Below, piece by piece: positions 48,590-56,721 of a stretch of 64,000 nt of DNA. This DNA is from JANNPJ01 sp965200525 (GTDB lineage Bacteria; Actinomycetota; Actinomycetes; Actinomycetales; Kineosporiaceae). The stretch lies in assembly GCA_965200525.1 (NCBI GenBank), contig OZ241368.1:4340001-4404000 (forward strand). The letters are read 5' to 3'. Positions within the stretch are counted from its first letter, which is position 1. The number at the start of each line of letters is the position of its first letter. The notes beneath the pieces are model-generated. The model was given only the letters and a program-made list of their open reading frames with translations. It made no database searches and was not told where the DNA came from. The position numbers were made by a program, and so were the translations under genes.

Positions 48590-49753
48590 GTGAAGATCGC
48601 CCTGGTCGGCCCCACCCATCCGTACAAGGGCGGGGTGGCCTCGCACACCACCCAGACCGCCCACGAACTGCAGGCCGCCGGGCACGACGTCCGGCTGGTG
48701 TCGTGGTCGCGGCTCTACCCGGAGCGGCTCTACCCGGGGGAGCAGGCGGTGCCCGGCGGCGGCCCCGACCTGCCGCCGTTCGCGGGCACGGTCCGCCCGC
48801 TGCGCTGGGACCGGCCCTGGTCGTGGTGGTCGACCGGCCGCTCGCTGCGTGCCTTCGACCTGGTCGTGGTGGTCGTGGTGGTGCCGGTCCAGGTGCCCGC
48901 GCTGCTGACCCTGGTCCGCTCGGTCCGGCGCGGGCCGCGACCGCCCCGGGTGGTGGTGATCGCCCACAACGTCGTCCCACACGAGACCCATCCCGGGGGG
49001 CCGTGGTTGATGCGCCGGATGCTGACCGCGGCCGACGCCGTGGTGGTGCACTCGCCCGAGCAGGCCCGGCTGGCCCGCGAGCTCGGCGTCGATTCGGTCA
49101 CGGTCGCGCCGCTGGCCGCGCACCTGCCCGGGGGCGTCCCGGATCCGTCCGCGACCCGGCGGGCGCCGGACCGGCCCGCCGATGCGCCGCTGCGGGTCCT
49201 GACCCTGGGCATGGTTCGCGAGTACAAGGGTTACGACCTGCTGCTGAAGGCGGCCCGGGCGGTGCCCGGGGTGAGCGTCACGATCGCCGGCGAGCAGTGG
49301 GGTGAGGCCGGGGCACGGGTCCGCGAGCTGGCCGCCGACCCGGCGCTGGCCGGCCGGGTCGACGTCCGGCCCGGCTACCTGCCCGGGGCCGACGTGCCCG
49401 CCCTGCTGGCCGGTCACGACGTCCTGGCACTGCCCTACCGGCACGCCACCGCCTCGCAGAACGTCGTCCTCGGGCACGCCCACGGGCTGCCGGTGCTGGC
49501 CACCCGGGTCGGGACCTTCGCCGACGACGTCCGCGACGGTGTCGACGGCGTGCTGGTCGAGCCGGGCGACGTCGAGGCCCTGGCCGCCGGGCTGCGCCGG
49601 CTGACCGAGCCCGGGGTGCTGGCCGGTCTGCGGTCCGGGTTGCCGGCTCTCGATCTGCGGACGCCGTGGGCCGAGTACGTGCGGGCCCTGACCACGATCA
49701 CCGGCGAGGACGCCGATCACGGCACCGATCATGAACAGGGAGTGACCGGGTGA
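48590..49753 (+). CDS. glycosyltransferase family 4 (GT-B fold)
   Basis: The product is 387 aa, beginning MKIALVGPTHPYKGGVASHT, the typical GT4 acceptor-side glycine loop. The donor domain has RVLTLGMVREYKGYDLLLKA, GYLPGADVPALLAGHDVLALPYRHATASQN and VVLGHAHGLPVLATRVG. The GTG start lies 4 nt after the previous stop and the gene overlaps the flippase-like gene by 4 nt, so all are co-transcribed. Confidence 0.88.
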   Translation: MKIALVGPTHPYKGGVASHTTQTAHELQAAGHDVRLVSWSRLYPERLYPGEQAVPGGGPDLPPFAGTVRPLRWDRPWSWWSTGRSLRAFDLVVVVVVVPVQVPALLTLVRSVRRGPRPPRVVVIAHNVVPHETHPGGPWLMRRMLTAADAVVVHSPEQARLARELGVDSVTVAPLAAHLPGGVPDPSATRRAPDRPADAPLRVLTLGMVREYKGYDLLLKAARAVPGVSVTIAGEQWGEAGARVRELAADPALAGRVDVRPGYLPGADVPALLAGHDVLALPYRHATASQNVVLGHAHGLPVLATRVGTFADDVRDGVDGVLVEPGDVEALAAGLRRLTEPGVLAGLRSGLPALDLRTPWAEYVRALTTITGEDADHGTDHEQGVTG

Positions 49754-50745
49754 CCGGCGTCGACGCCCCCGCGGGCGGCTCGGCGGGCCTGGTGGCCCGG
49801 GTCGGCAGGCTGGTCGGGACGGCGCTGGCGGTCAGCCGCAGCCGGATCTTCCGGATCGCCTTCGGCGTGCTGCTGGTCGCGCTGGCGGCGTGGGCGGTGG
49901 CCTCCGAGTGGCACGACGTCCGGCTGGCCCTGCGCCAGCTCGAGCTGCGCTGGGTCGTGGTCGCGGTGCTGGCCACGATCGTGAACGTGGCCCTGGCGGG
50001 CATGGTCTGGCGGACCGTGCTGGCCGACCTGGGCTCCCGGCTGCGGCTCTCGATCGCGGCCCGGATCTTCTTCGTCGGGCAGCTCGGCAAGTATCTGCCG
50101 GGCAGCGTCTGGCCGGTGGTCATGCAGACCGAGCTGGGCCGCGACCACCAGGTGCCCCGGCGCCGGACGGCCACCGCGACCATGGTGGCGATGTTGCTGT
50201 CGGTGACCAGCGCCTTGCTGGTGGTGCTGGTGGCCCTGCCGTTCGCTCCCGAGGCGGTGCCGAGCGGATTCGGCTGGGCCGTGTTGCTGGTCGTCCCGCT
50301 GGTGGTGCTGCTGCACCCGGCGGTACTGGGCCGGCTGGTCGACCGGGCGCTGAAGCTGGCCGGCCGGGACGGCCTGGCCGAGCGGACCACCTGGCGCGGC
50401 ACCCTGACCGCCACGGCCTGGGCGATCGGCTCCTGGATCGGCGCCGGGCTGCAGGTCTGGGCCCTGGCCGTGCCGCTGGGGGCCGACGTGAACCTGCGCA
50501 CCGCCGTCCTGCTGGTCGGCGGTTACGGGCTGGCCTGGGCGGTCGGGTTCGTGGTGATCGTCGCCCCGGCCGGGGCCGGGGCCCGGGAGGTGGCGCTGGC
50601 CGGCGTCCTGACTCCGGTGCTGGACCACAACAGTGCCAAAGTGGTCGTGGTGGTGCTGCTCTCGCGGGTGCTGTTCACCCTGGTCGACCTGGCCGCGGCC
50701 GGTCTGGGCCTGCTGGCCGGGCGCCGGTCGACCCGGCCCGTCTGA
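49750..50745 (+). CDS. flippase-like domain membrane protein (UPF0104/LPG-synthase TM family)
   Basis: The product is 331 aa with about eight transmembrane helices. Motifs typical of the family are FFVGQLGKYLPGSVWPVVMQ and GYGLAWAVGFVVIVAPAGAGAREVAL. Members include AglD/MprF membrane domains and are associated with lipid-linked sugar or lysyl-lipid handling. The GTGA overlap with the GT4 gene and the whole cluster suggest a role in moving or presenting the lipid-linked sugar. Confidence 0.83.
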   Translation: MTGVDAPAGGSAGLVARVGRLVGTALAVSRSRIFRIAFGVLLVALAAWAVASEWHDVRLALRQLELRWVVVAVLATIVNVALAGMVWRTVLADLGSRLRLSIAARIFFVGQLGKYLPGSVWPVVMQTELGRDHQVPRRRTATATMVAMLLSVTSALLVVLVALPFAPEAVPSGFGWAVLLVVPLVVLLHPAVLGRLVDRALKLAGRDGLAERTTWRGTLTATAWAIGSWIGAGLQVWALAVPLGADVNLRTAVLLVGGYGLAWAVGFVVIVAPAGAGAREVALAGVLTPVLDHNSAKVVVVVLLSRVLFTLVDLAAAGLGLLAGRRSTRPV

Positions 50746-50748
50746 CCG

Positions 50749-50776
50749 GCTGACCCGGTTCGCCGTCCCGGTCAGC
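50749..50776. terminator. candidate convergent terminator
   Basis: GCTGACCCGG (50749-50758) pairs with CCCGGTCAGC (50767-50776) at 9 of 10 positions, loop 8 nt, between the flippase-like gene and the convergent hydrolase gene. Confidence 0.55.
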
Positions 50777-51530
50777 GCCCACGCAGGGTCCGGTCGAAGA
50801 GCTCCAGGACCAGCCGCCAGGAGTCGGCGGTCGCGCCGGCGTCGTGAGCGGAAGTCCCGGGCCAGAAGTAGGCGTGCTCGGCCTGCGGATAGACCACCAC
50901 CCGGTGCTGCGGCCCGGCCTGGGCCAGGGCGTCGCGGATCTGGTCGACCTCGGTGTCCGAGATGACCGCGTCCTGCCCGCCGACCAGGTACAGCAGCTCG
51001 CCGGCCAGGTCGCCGGCCCGGTCCAGGGTCGGCTCCGGACGGCTGAGCGGGATGCCGGTGGTCGGTAGCCAGCCCCCGTAGAGCACCGCGGTGGCCGGGA
51101 TCGGCTCGGTGGTGGCGGCCAGGAAGGCCAGGTGGCCGCCCGCGCTGAACCCCAGCATCCCGATCGCGGACGTCGTGTCTGGCCGCTCGGCCAGGTGGTC
51201 GAGCACGGCCCGGACGTCGGCCCGGGCCTGCTCGCGCTCCAGCCGGTGCAGGTGCTCGAAGCCGGTCCGCCGGCCCTCGTCGTCCCGCGGGAACTCGACG
51301 TCGGCCCCGGCGGTGCGGTGGTAGAACTGCGGGGCCACGGCCAGAAAGCCGTGCTCGGCCAGGGTTTCGGTGACCTGTCGGATGTCGGCGTTGACGCCGA
51401 ACAGCTCGTGGGCCACGACCACCGCCGGTGTCGGGGTTTGCCGGCCTACCTGAGCCGGCCGGCTCAGGTAGGCCCGCAGCGGGCCTTCGCCGGGAACGTC
51501 GATCTCGATCCACTCGGTGTCAACCGTCAT
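50772..51530 (-). CDS. dienelactone hydrolase family protein
   Basis: The product is 252 aa of alpha/beta-hydrolase fold. VVVAHELFGVNADIRQ carries the conserved Glu of the family. The nucleophile elbow is GMLGFSAGGH with Ser in the place of the Cys used by classical dienelactone hydrolase. The later Asp (LYLVGGQDAVIS) and His (YPQAEHAYFW) complete a triad. It probably hydrolyses a small ester or lactone. ATG 51530 follows CAGGGTGA. It is divergent from an XRE regulator, which may control it. Confidence 0.87.
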   Translation of the reverse strand: MTVDTEWIEIDVPGEGPLRAYLSRPAQVGRQTPTPAVVVAHELFGVNADIRQVTETLAEHGFLAVAPQFYHRTAGADVEFPRDDEGRRTGFEHLHRLEREQARADVRAVLDHLAERPDTTSAIGMLGFSAGGHLAFLAATTEPIPATAVLYGGWLPTTGIPLSRPEPTLDRAGDLAGELLYLVGGQDAVISDTEVDQIRDALAQAGPQHRVVVYPQAEHAYFWPGTSAHDAGATADSWRLVLELFDRTLRGR

Positions 51531-51552
51531 GCCGTCACCCTGCCCGGGGCGT

Positions 51553-51558
51553 TACGGT
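51553..51558 (+). promoter_or_regulatory. candidate -10 TACGGT for the XRE regulator
   Basis: TACGGT fits TANNNT and would give a leader of about 60 nt ending in the strong GAGGAGG ribosome-binding site at 51615-51621. Confidence 0.3.
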
Positions 51559-51624
51559 CGAGCCAGTGCCGCTCGATGGTGCTACCGGCAGATGCAGGCT
51601 CGAGGAGTTCCGCTGAGGAGGACC

Positions 51625-52458
51625 ATGGCCGGCCCGACCACCCGGCTGGGAGAGTTCCTGCGCGCCCGGCGGGAGCAGCTCAGCCCGGCCGAACGCGGCA
51701 TGGCTGTCACCGGTCGGCGCCGCACCCCCGGCCTGCGTCGCGAGGAGGTCGCCGTGCTGGCCGACCTGTCCAGCGGCTACTACACGGCCCTCGAGCAGGG
51801 CCGGGGCCGGCGGCCCTCGGTCGAGGTGGTCGACTCGCTGGCCCGGGCGCTGGCCCTGGACCCCACCGAGCGCGGCCACCTGCACCTGCTGGCCGGCACC
51901 AGTCGCCCGGCGGTGGCTCCGGCAACGGTCGGGCCCCGATCAGACCTGGCCGGCCAGATCGACTTGATGGTGCGGCAACTCGACCCCTATCCGACCTACG
52001 TCACCGATCGCCGCTGGAACGTGACCGCCGCCAACCGGGGGGCCCGGGCCCTGTTCTGCGACTGGTCCCGGCGGCCGGCCGGCGACCGGAACCTGCTGCT
52101 GTGGATGCTGACCAGCTCGCAGGCCCGGTCCGTGTTCGTCGAGTGGGAGCAGGAGGCCGCGGCGCAGCTGGCCCGGTACCGGGCGGGTGCCGCCCAGCGG
52201 CCGGACGACCGGCAGGACCAGCTCTTCATCGAGCTCCTGCACGAGCGCAGCCCGCAGGTGCGCCAGTGGTGGCCGAGGCACGACGTCGTCCCGGTGGCCA
52301 GTGGGAGCAAGCTGCTGCACCACCCCGCGGTCGGCCGGATCCGGCTGGCTCATCTGGTGCTCCGGCTCGGGGACGACCCCGATCTGCACGTTGTCACTTT
52401 CTCCGATCCGGACGGCGGTACAGCTCGGCTGGAGCTGATCCAGGCCGCCCTCGGCTGA
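51625..52458 (+). CDS. XRE-family regulator with MmyB-like ligand-binding domain
   Basis: The product is 277 aa. The N-terminal helix-turn-helix region reads LGEFLRARREQLSPA, GLRREEVAVLADLSSGYYTALEQGRGRRPS (about residues 6-62). The rest is the MmyB-like domain with DPYPTYVTDRRWNVTAANRGARALF and the C-terminal HHPAVGRIRLAHLVLRLGDDPDLHVVTFSDPD. These regulators bind fatty-acid-like ligands in the solved Chloroflexus example. ATG 51625 is fixed by GAGGAGG. The divergent hydrolase gene is the likely target. Confidence 0.9.
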   Translation: MAGPTTRLGEFLRARREQLSPAERGMAVTGRRRTPGLRREEVAVLADLSSGYYTALEQGRGRRPSVEVVDSLARALALDPTERGHLHLLAGTSRPAVAPATVGPRSDLAGQIDLMVRQLDPYPTYVTDRRWNVTAANRGARALFCDWSRRPAGDRNLLLWMLTSSQARSVFVEWEQEAAAQLARYRAGAAQRPDDRQDQLFIELLHERSPQVRQWWPRHDVVPVASGSKLLHHPAVGRIRLAHLVLRLGDDPDLHVVTFSDPDGGTARLELIQAALG

Positions 52459-52565
52459 GGGCTGGCCTCTGACCAGCACCGACTGCTCTTGGTGATCATT
52501 AGGTAACGGAATGGTGAAGCCGTGTCCGCGTGGCGTCGTTCGGGTCCCGATGCATCCAGGGCAGG

Positions 52566-53567
52566 ATGGGGCCCGTGACGTCGACGCATGCGCCGATCCC
52601 GCCCTCGCCGGGGCGGCCGGGGAGGCGCCCGATCGCCGGCACCGTCCGGATCGTCCGGCCGGTGACCGCGATCTCGGTCGCCCAGACCCTGGCCGGGTTG
52701 CGTCGTGGATCGTCCGACCCGTGCTTCCGCAGTGGGCCGCCGGAGTCGGGTCAGCCGATCTGGCGCGCGACCCGCACCCCGGACGGCCCGGCCCTGCTCT
52801 GCCTGACCTCCAACCCGGCCCTCGGTGAGGTGCAGGCCACGGCCTGGGGGAGCGGTGCCGACTGGGTGCTGGACGGCGTGCCCGACCTGATCGGGATGAA
52901 CGACGACCCGTCCGGGTTCCAGCCGCTGGCCGAGCACCCCCGGTTGGTGGCGGCCTGGCGGGCCCGGCCCGGGTACCGGGTGCCGCGCAGCCGGGCCGTG
53001 TTCGAGGCCCTGGTGCCGGCCGCCCTGGAGCAGCGGGTGACCGGGCTCGAGGCCCGGCGGGCCTGGCGGGCCCTGGTGGTCAAGTTCGGCGAGCCCGCGC
53101 CCGGGCCGAGCGCGGCCGCGGCCGGGTTGTACGTTCCGCCCGAACCGTCCGGCTGGCGGCACATTCCGTCCTGGGTCTGGCTCAAGGCCGGGGTCGACGA
53201 GGCCCGGCGCCGGGCCGTGATCGCGGCCTCGGCGGTGGCCGGCCGGCTCGAGGAGACCGTGGGCCGCTCGCACGAGGAGGCGGCCCGGTTGATGCGGACC
53301 GTGCCCGGGGTCGGGGTGTGGACCGCGGCCGAGATCCGGCAGCGGGCCCACGGCGATCCGGATGCCTTCTCGTGGGGCGATTTTCACGTCTCCCGGAACG
53401 TCTCCTGGGCGCTGACCGGCAAGGTGCTGGACGACACCGGCTGCGCCGAGGTGATCGAGCCCTACCGCGGCCATCGCTATCGGGTGCAGCGTCTGCTCGA
53501 GCTGGACGCCGTCGCCCGACCCCGCCGCGCCCCCCGGATGACCCTGCCCACTCACCTGCCGCGCTGA
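52566..53567 (+). CDS. DNA-3-methyladenine glycosylase II-like (AlkA, HhH-GPD)
   Basis: The product is 333 aa from ATG 52566. The HhH-GPD motif is LMRTVPGVGVWTAAEIRQRAHGDPDAFSWGDFHV (about 235-270), with the catalytic Asp in the GDFH element. The long first half resembles the AlkA N-terminal domain. It would excise alkylated bases. Several starts are possible (52530, 52566, GTG 52575) as no ribosome-binding site is decisive. A second alkylation-repair gene (the ATL) lies at 9.2 kb. Confidence 0.8.
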   Translation: MGPVTSTHAPIPPSPGRPGRRPIAGTVRIVRPVTAISVAQTLAGLRRGSSDPCFRSGPPESGQPIWRATRTPDGPALLCLTSNPALGEVQATAWGSGADWVLDGVPDLIGMNDDPSGFQPLAEHPRLVAAWRARPGYRVPRSRAVFEALVPAALEQRVTGLEARRAWRALVVKFGEPAPGPSAAAAGLYVPPEPSGWRHIPSWVWLKAGVDEARRRAVIAASAVAGRLEETVGRSHEEAARLMRTVPGVGVWTAAEIRQRAHGDPDAFSWGDFHVSRNVSWALTGKVLDDTGCAEVIEPYRGHRYRVQRLLELDAVARPRRAPRMTLPTHLPR

Positions 53568-53574
53568 GGGCGAC

Positions 53575-53631
53575 GCCGGATCGAGCCGGGGTCCGACCCA
53601 CGCGGTGGGCACATTCCCGGCTCGATCCGGC
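53575..53631. terminator. bidirectional hairpin terminator (16-bp stem)
   Basis: GCCGGATCGAGCCGGG (53575-53590) and its perfect complement at 53616-53631 enclose a second hairpin, CCCAC-GCG-GTGGG (53597-53609). It separates the glycosylase gene from the convergent cofE gene. Confidence 0.8.
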
Positions 53632-53632
53632 C

Positions 53633-54712
53633 CTAGACGGTTCGGGCCTCGAGGTGGAGTCGGAGGGGTGGGCCCTCGGAGACGGTGATCTTCACGGTCA
53701 GGTCCTCGGCCCGGGCCAGGGCCGAGATCCGCTGAGCCAGGGCCCCGAGCGAGGCGGCCGGACCGAATCCGGCCGGCTGTGCGGGATCGAGTTGGACGAC
53801 GACGGCCGAGGCGGCGTCCGGGCCGGGCGGGTCGTCGTAGGCGCACTCGTACCCGGCGATCGTGTCCTCCGGCCAGGGCGTCGGGGCGCTGAGGGCCACC
53901 AGGACGGCGCGCTGCAGCCGCTGCAGCACCGGGTCGGGCGGGATGCCGGGCGGGTCGGTCGTCGCCGGGTCGAGTCCCAGGGCGGCGGTCACCGCCTCGA
54001 CGTGGCCGTAGCGGAACCAGTCTTCCCTGGCGGGCCGCAGCAGGACCGCCGCGCCCGGTCCGTCGTCGTCCCCGACCGGCACCCCGCTGCCTCGGACCAG
54101 AGCCGCCGGCACCGCCGTCAGCTTGCCCTTGACCAGGTCGGCCGCGGCCGCCAGCTCGTCGGCCAGGGCCCGCACGGTCACCTCCAGCGGCTGGCCGTGG
54201 GTGTCGACCGCACCGCGCAGGTCGTCGGTGATCGCCACCCCGGCGGCCCCGAGGGCGAAGTCGATCTGCCCGTCCCGCCAGGCCCGGCCGGCCGTGTCGG
54301 ACAGGATGATCCCGATCCGCGGGGCGCCGAGCTGCCGCAGCCGGCTGCGCAGGGCCCGGGCCGAGGCGTCCGGATCCTTGGGCAGCAGCAGCACGGTGCC
54401 CGGCTCGACGTTCGAGTTGTCGACGCCGGCCGCGGCCATCACCGGCCCGGCCGCGGCCTGGACGATCCGGGCCCGGCCGCGCGGGGTGCGCCGGGCCGCC
54501 ACCAGACGCACGGTCTCGGCCGCGATCGCCGCGTCCCGGGTGTCGGCGGCGACCACCCGGCCCTCGGCCTTGGAGATCACCTTGCTGGAGATCACCAGCA
54601 CGTCGTCGTCCCGCAGGTCGTGACCGCCGGCGGTCACCGCCCGCAGCAGCAGGACGGCCAGGTCGTCGCCGGCCCGGACCTCGCCGATCCCCTGCAGGGC
54701 CAGGATCTCCAT
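53633..54712 (-). CDS. cofE: coenzyme F420-0:L-glutamate ligase (CofE/FbiB N-terminal type)
   Basis: The product is 359 aa. The CofE domain (about 1-240) begins MEILALQGIGEVRAGDDLA and has LVISSKVISKAEGRVV, NVEPGTVLLLPKDPDASA, IILSDTAGRAWRDGQIDFALGAAGV and the GTP/metal-site region. It adds gamma-linked glutamates to F420-0. Mycobacterial FbiB carries a C-terminal nitroreductase-type domain (about 200 aa) that reduces dehydro-F420; here only about 110 residues follow the CofE domain and they show no FMN-binding motif. The gene starts 2 nt after cofD ends, as one operon. Confidence 0.87.
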   Translation of the reverse strand: MEILALQGIGEVRAGDDLAVLLLRAVTAGGHDLRDDDVLVISSKVISKAEGRVVAADTRDAAIAAETVRLVAARRTPRGRARIVQAAAGPVMAAAGVDNSNVEPGTVLLLPKDPDASARALRSRLRQLGAPRIGIILSDTAGRAWRDGQIDFALGAAGVAITDDLRGAVDTHGQPLEVTVRALADELAAAADLVKGKLTAVPAALVRGSGVPVGDDDGPGAAVLLRPAREDWFRYGHVEAVTAALGLDPATTDPPGIPPDPVLQRLQRAVLVALSAPTPWPEDTIAGYECAYDDPPGPDAASAVVVQLDPAQPAGFGPAASLGALAQRISALARAEDLTVKITVSEGPPLRLHLEARTV

Positions 54713-54714
54713 GA

Positions 54715-55707
54715 TCAGGACGTGAGGTCGGCGGCCAGTTCCAGGGCGGCCCCGGCGATCGCGGCGCTCGCCTCGACGTCACTCATCAGCAGCGGGACGG
54801 CGCGCAGCCGGACCCCGTCCGGCACCAGGCTGCCGGCGTCCTCGGGGGCGACCAGCCAGCCCCCGAGGAAGTCGCGGTACAGGTCGGCGACGGCGGCGGC
54901 CGACGTCTCCAGGCCGATCGCGGTCAGGCAGGCGTCGGCCATGCCCCGCACCGGGGCACCGCCGATGATCGGCGAGACGCCGACGACCGGAGCCGCGGTG
55001 GCCCGGATCGCGTCCCGCACCCCGGGCACGGCCAGGATGGTGCCGATCGAGACCACCGGGTTGCTGGGCGGCATCAGCACCACGTCGGCGGCGGCGATGG
55101 CCTCCAGGACGCCGGGGGCCGGTTTGGCCTGCTCGACCCCGACGGCCAGGATCTGCCGGGCCGGTACCGCGGCGTGCAGCCTGATCCACCACTCCTGGAA
55201 GTGCACGGCCTTCACCGCCGGGCCGTCCGGCCCCGGTTCGCCGTCCGGGTCGTCGATCACCACGTGGGTCTCGATCGGGTCGTCGCTCATCGGCAGCAAC
55301 CGGACCCCGGGCTGCCAGCGGGCGCAGAGCGCCTCGGTCACCTGGGAGAGCGTGTAGCCGAGCCCGAGCATGCGCGAGCGCACCAGGTGGGTGGCCACGT
55401 CCCGGTCGCCCAGGGTGAACCACTGCGGCTCGGCCCCGTAGGCGGCCAGCTCCTCGGCCACGGTGAAGGTCTCCTCGGAGCGGCCCCAGCCCTGCCCCTC
55501 GTGGATGCCGCCACCGAGGGTGTACATCACGGTGTCGAGGTCGGGGCAGATCCGCAGACCGTGCAGGGTGACGTCGTCGGCGGTGTTGCCGATCACCGTC
55601 ACCTCGTGCGGTTCGGAGCCGGCCGGGGTGGTGTGCTCGAGGTGGTGCAGCAGGCCTCGCAGGAAACGGGCGCCGCCGATGCCCCCGGCCAGAGCGGTGA
55701 TGCGCAT
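54715..55707 (-). CDS. cofD: 2-phospho-L-lactate transferase family (CofD/FbiA)
   Basis: The product is 330 aa. It begins MRITALAGGIGGARFLRGLL, the nucleotide-diphosphate-binding glycine motif of CofD, and contains VIGNTADDVTLHGLRICPDLDTVMYTLGG and VLMPPSNPVVSIGTILAVPG, all characteristic. It transfers the phospholactyl or phosphoenolpyruvyl group onto Fo to form (dehydro-)F420-0. The ATG is preceded by GGGAGGAT. It is divergent from whiB2 across a 483-nt gap, as in mycobacteria. Confidence 0.93.
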   Translation of the reverse strand: MRITALAGGIGGARFLRGLLHHLEHTTPAGSEPHEVTVIGNTADDVTLHGLRICPDLDTVMYTLGGGIHEGQGWGRSEETFTVAEELAAYGAEPQWFTLGDRDVATHLVRSRMLGLGYTLSQVTEALCARWQPGVRLLPMSDDPIETHVVIDDPDGEPGPDGPAVKAVHFQEWWIRLHAAVPARQILAVGVEQAKPAPGVLEAIAAADVVLMPPSNPVVSIGTILAVPGVRDAIRATAAPVVGVSPIIGGAPVRGMADACLTAIGLETSAAAVADLYRDFLGGWLVAPEDAGSLVPDGVRLRAVPLLMSDVEASAAIAGAALELAADLTS

Positions 55708-56190
55708 GACTCGATCCTCCCAGACCCGCCGGGGGTGCTCTCGCCCGGTCCCGGGAGGTCGGACGGCGGCGCGGTCGAGTCACCTGTTCGGGGTTCGCGC
55801 AAGACGGCCGGAGGTGGGGAGCGGGGGATTCTGTTCCGGCCGAACGGCTGAAGGTGCGCATCCGGCGGGGGGATGACATTTTGCGGTCGCCGCCGTCGGC
55901 GGTTCGCCGGAGGTGGTGGTGACCGGAATCGCATCACCGGGTTGCGGCCGGGGGTATCACGGTCCAGATGTCCCGCATCATCCCGATGAGGCACGGACGA
56001 AAGGTGCCTCGGTGCTCGTTGCCTGCGACACAAAATCGGGATTGATACCAGAGATCGGCTTGACGCGGCAGGCACGACACGCTTGTAATTCCATTGGTGT
56101 AGGTGGCGTGAAATCACCTAACGTATGCGCGCCAACACGCTTAGTGGGGGGAACTGCCCCGCACGGGGCCCAGGTCGAGGGAGGCGCCGA
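55708..56190. other. 483-nt divergent intergenic region (cofD / whiB2)
   Basis: It contains a G-rich stretch and a CCGCCG-T-CGGCGG small dyad near 55890, two GACAC motifs (about 56029 and 56076) of the kind bound by WhiA in Streptomyces, and the whiB2 promoter. The part from 55980 to 56150 is markedly less GC-rich than the flanking genes. I see no gene in it. Confidence 0.6.
56060..56089 (+). promoter_or_regulatory. candidate sigma70-type promoter of whiB2
   Basis: TTGACG (56060-56065) and TGTAAT (56084-56089) are separated by 18 nt, a good match to the housekeeping consensus. It would give a leader of about 95 nt before GTG 56191. The second GACAC motif lies between the two hexamers. Confidence 0.5.
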
Positions 56191-56703
56191 GTGCAAGAGC
56201 TCATGGCGGTAAGTGAGATCGTGATCAGCGAGAGGGCCGACATCGAGGTTCGGCCCGACCGTCGCACTGAGGGAACGGTCGATCTCACGGTGCTCGAAAA
56301 GGGTGCTGCCGCGCTCGCTCTGGTGGAGGACGACGCTGACACCGACGCCGCGGGGGGCGCCGCCGGTCAGGTCGAGGACGACGACTTCGACGACGACCTG
56401 GACGACGACGAGAGTGTGCTCCGGCCGGGTTCGCCGATCGAGATCACCGCTCTGACCGAGGCCGGCTCGGACGTGCTGCCGCCGGAGCTGGCCTGGCAGG
56501 AGCGGGCGCTCTGCGCACAGACCGATCCCGAGGCGTTCTTCCCCGAGAAGGGGGGCTCCACCCGGGAGGCCAAGCGGGTCTGCATGTCGTGCGAGGTGCG
56601 GGCCGAGTGCCTCGACTACGCCCTGGCCAAGGACGAGCGGTTCGGTATCTGGGGTGGCCTGTCCGAGCGCGAGCGGCGACGGGTCAAGAAGCAGGCGGTC
56701 TGA
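56191..56703 (+). CDS. whiB2: WhiB-family iron-sulfur transcription factor (WhiB2/WhmD type)
   Basis: The product is 170 aa. The Wbl domain has four cysteines, Cys108, Cys131, Cys134 and Cys140 (C-x22-C-x2-C-x5-C), which hold a 4Fe-4S cluster, then GIWGG (152-156) and a basic DNA-binding tail. The N-terminal 100 residues are long and very acidic (47-74 almost all Asp/Glu). GTG 56191 is chosen because GAGGGAGG (56177-56184) precedes it at 6 nt; ATG 56203 is the alternative. WhiB/WhiB2 controls septation with WhiA in actinobacteria. Divergent from cofD, the same arrangement as whiB2-fbiA. Confidence 0.93.
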   Translation: MQELMAVSEIVISERADIEVRPDRRTEGTVDLTVLEKGAAALALVEDDADTDAAGGAAGQVEDDDFDDDLDDDESVLRPGSPIEITALTEAGSDVLPPELAWQERALCAQTDPEAFFPEKGGSTREAKRVCMSCEVRAECLDYALAKDERFGIWGGLSERERRRVKKQAV

Positions 56704-56721
56704 TCGTCCGACGTCCCACCC

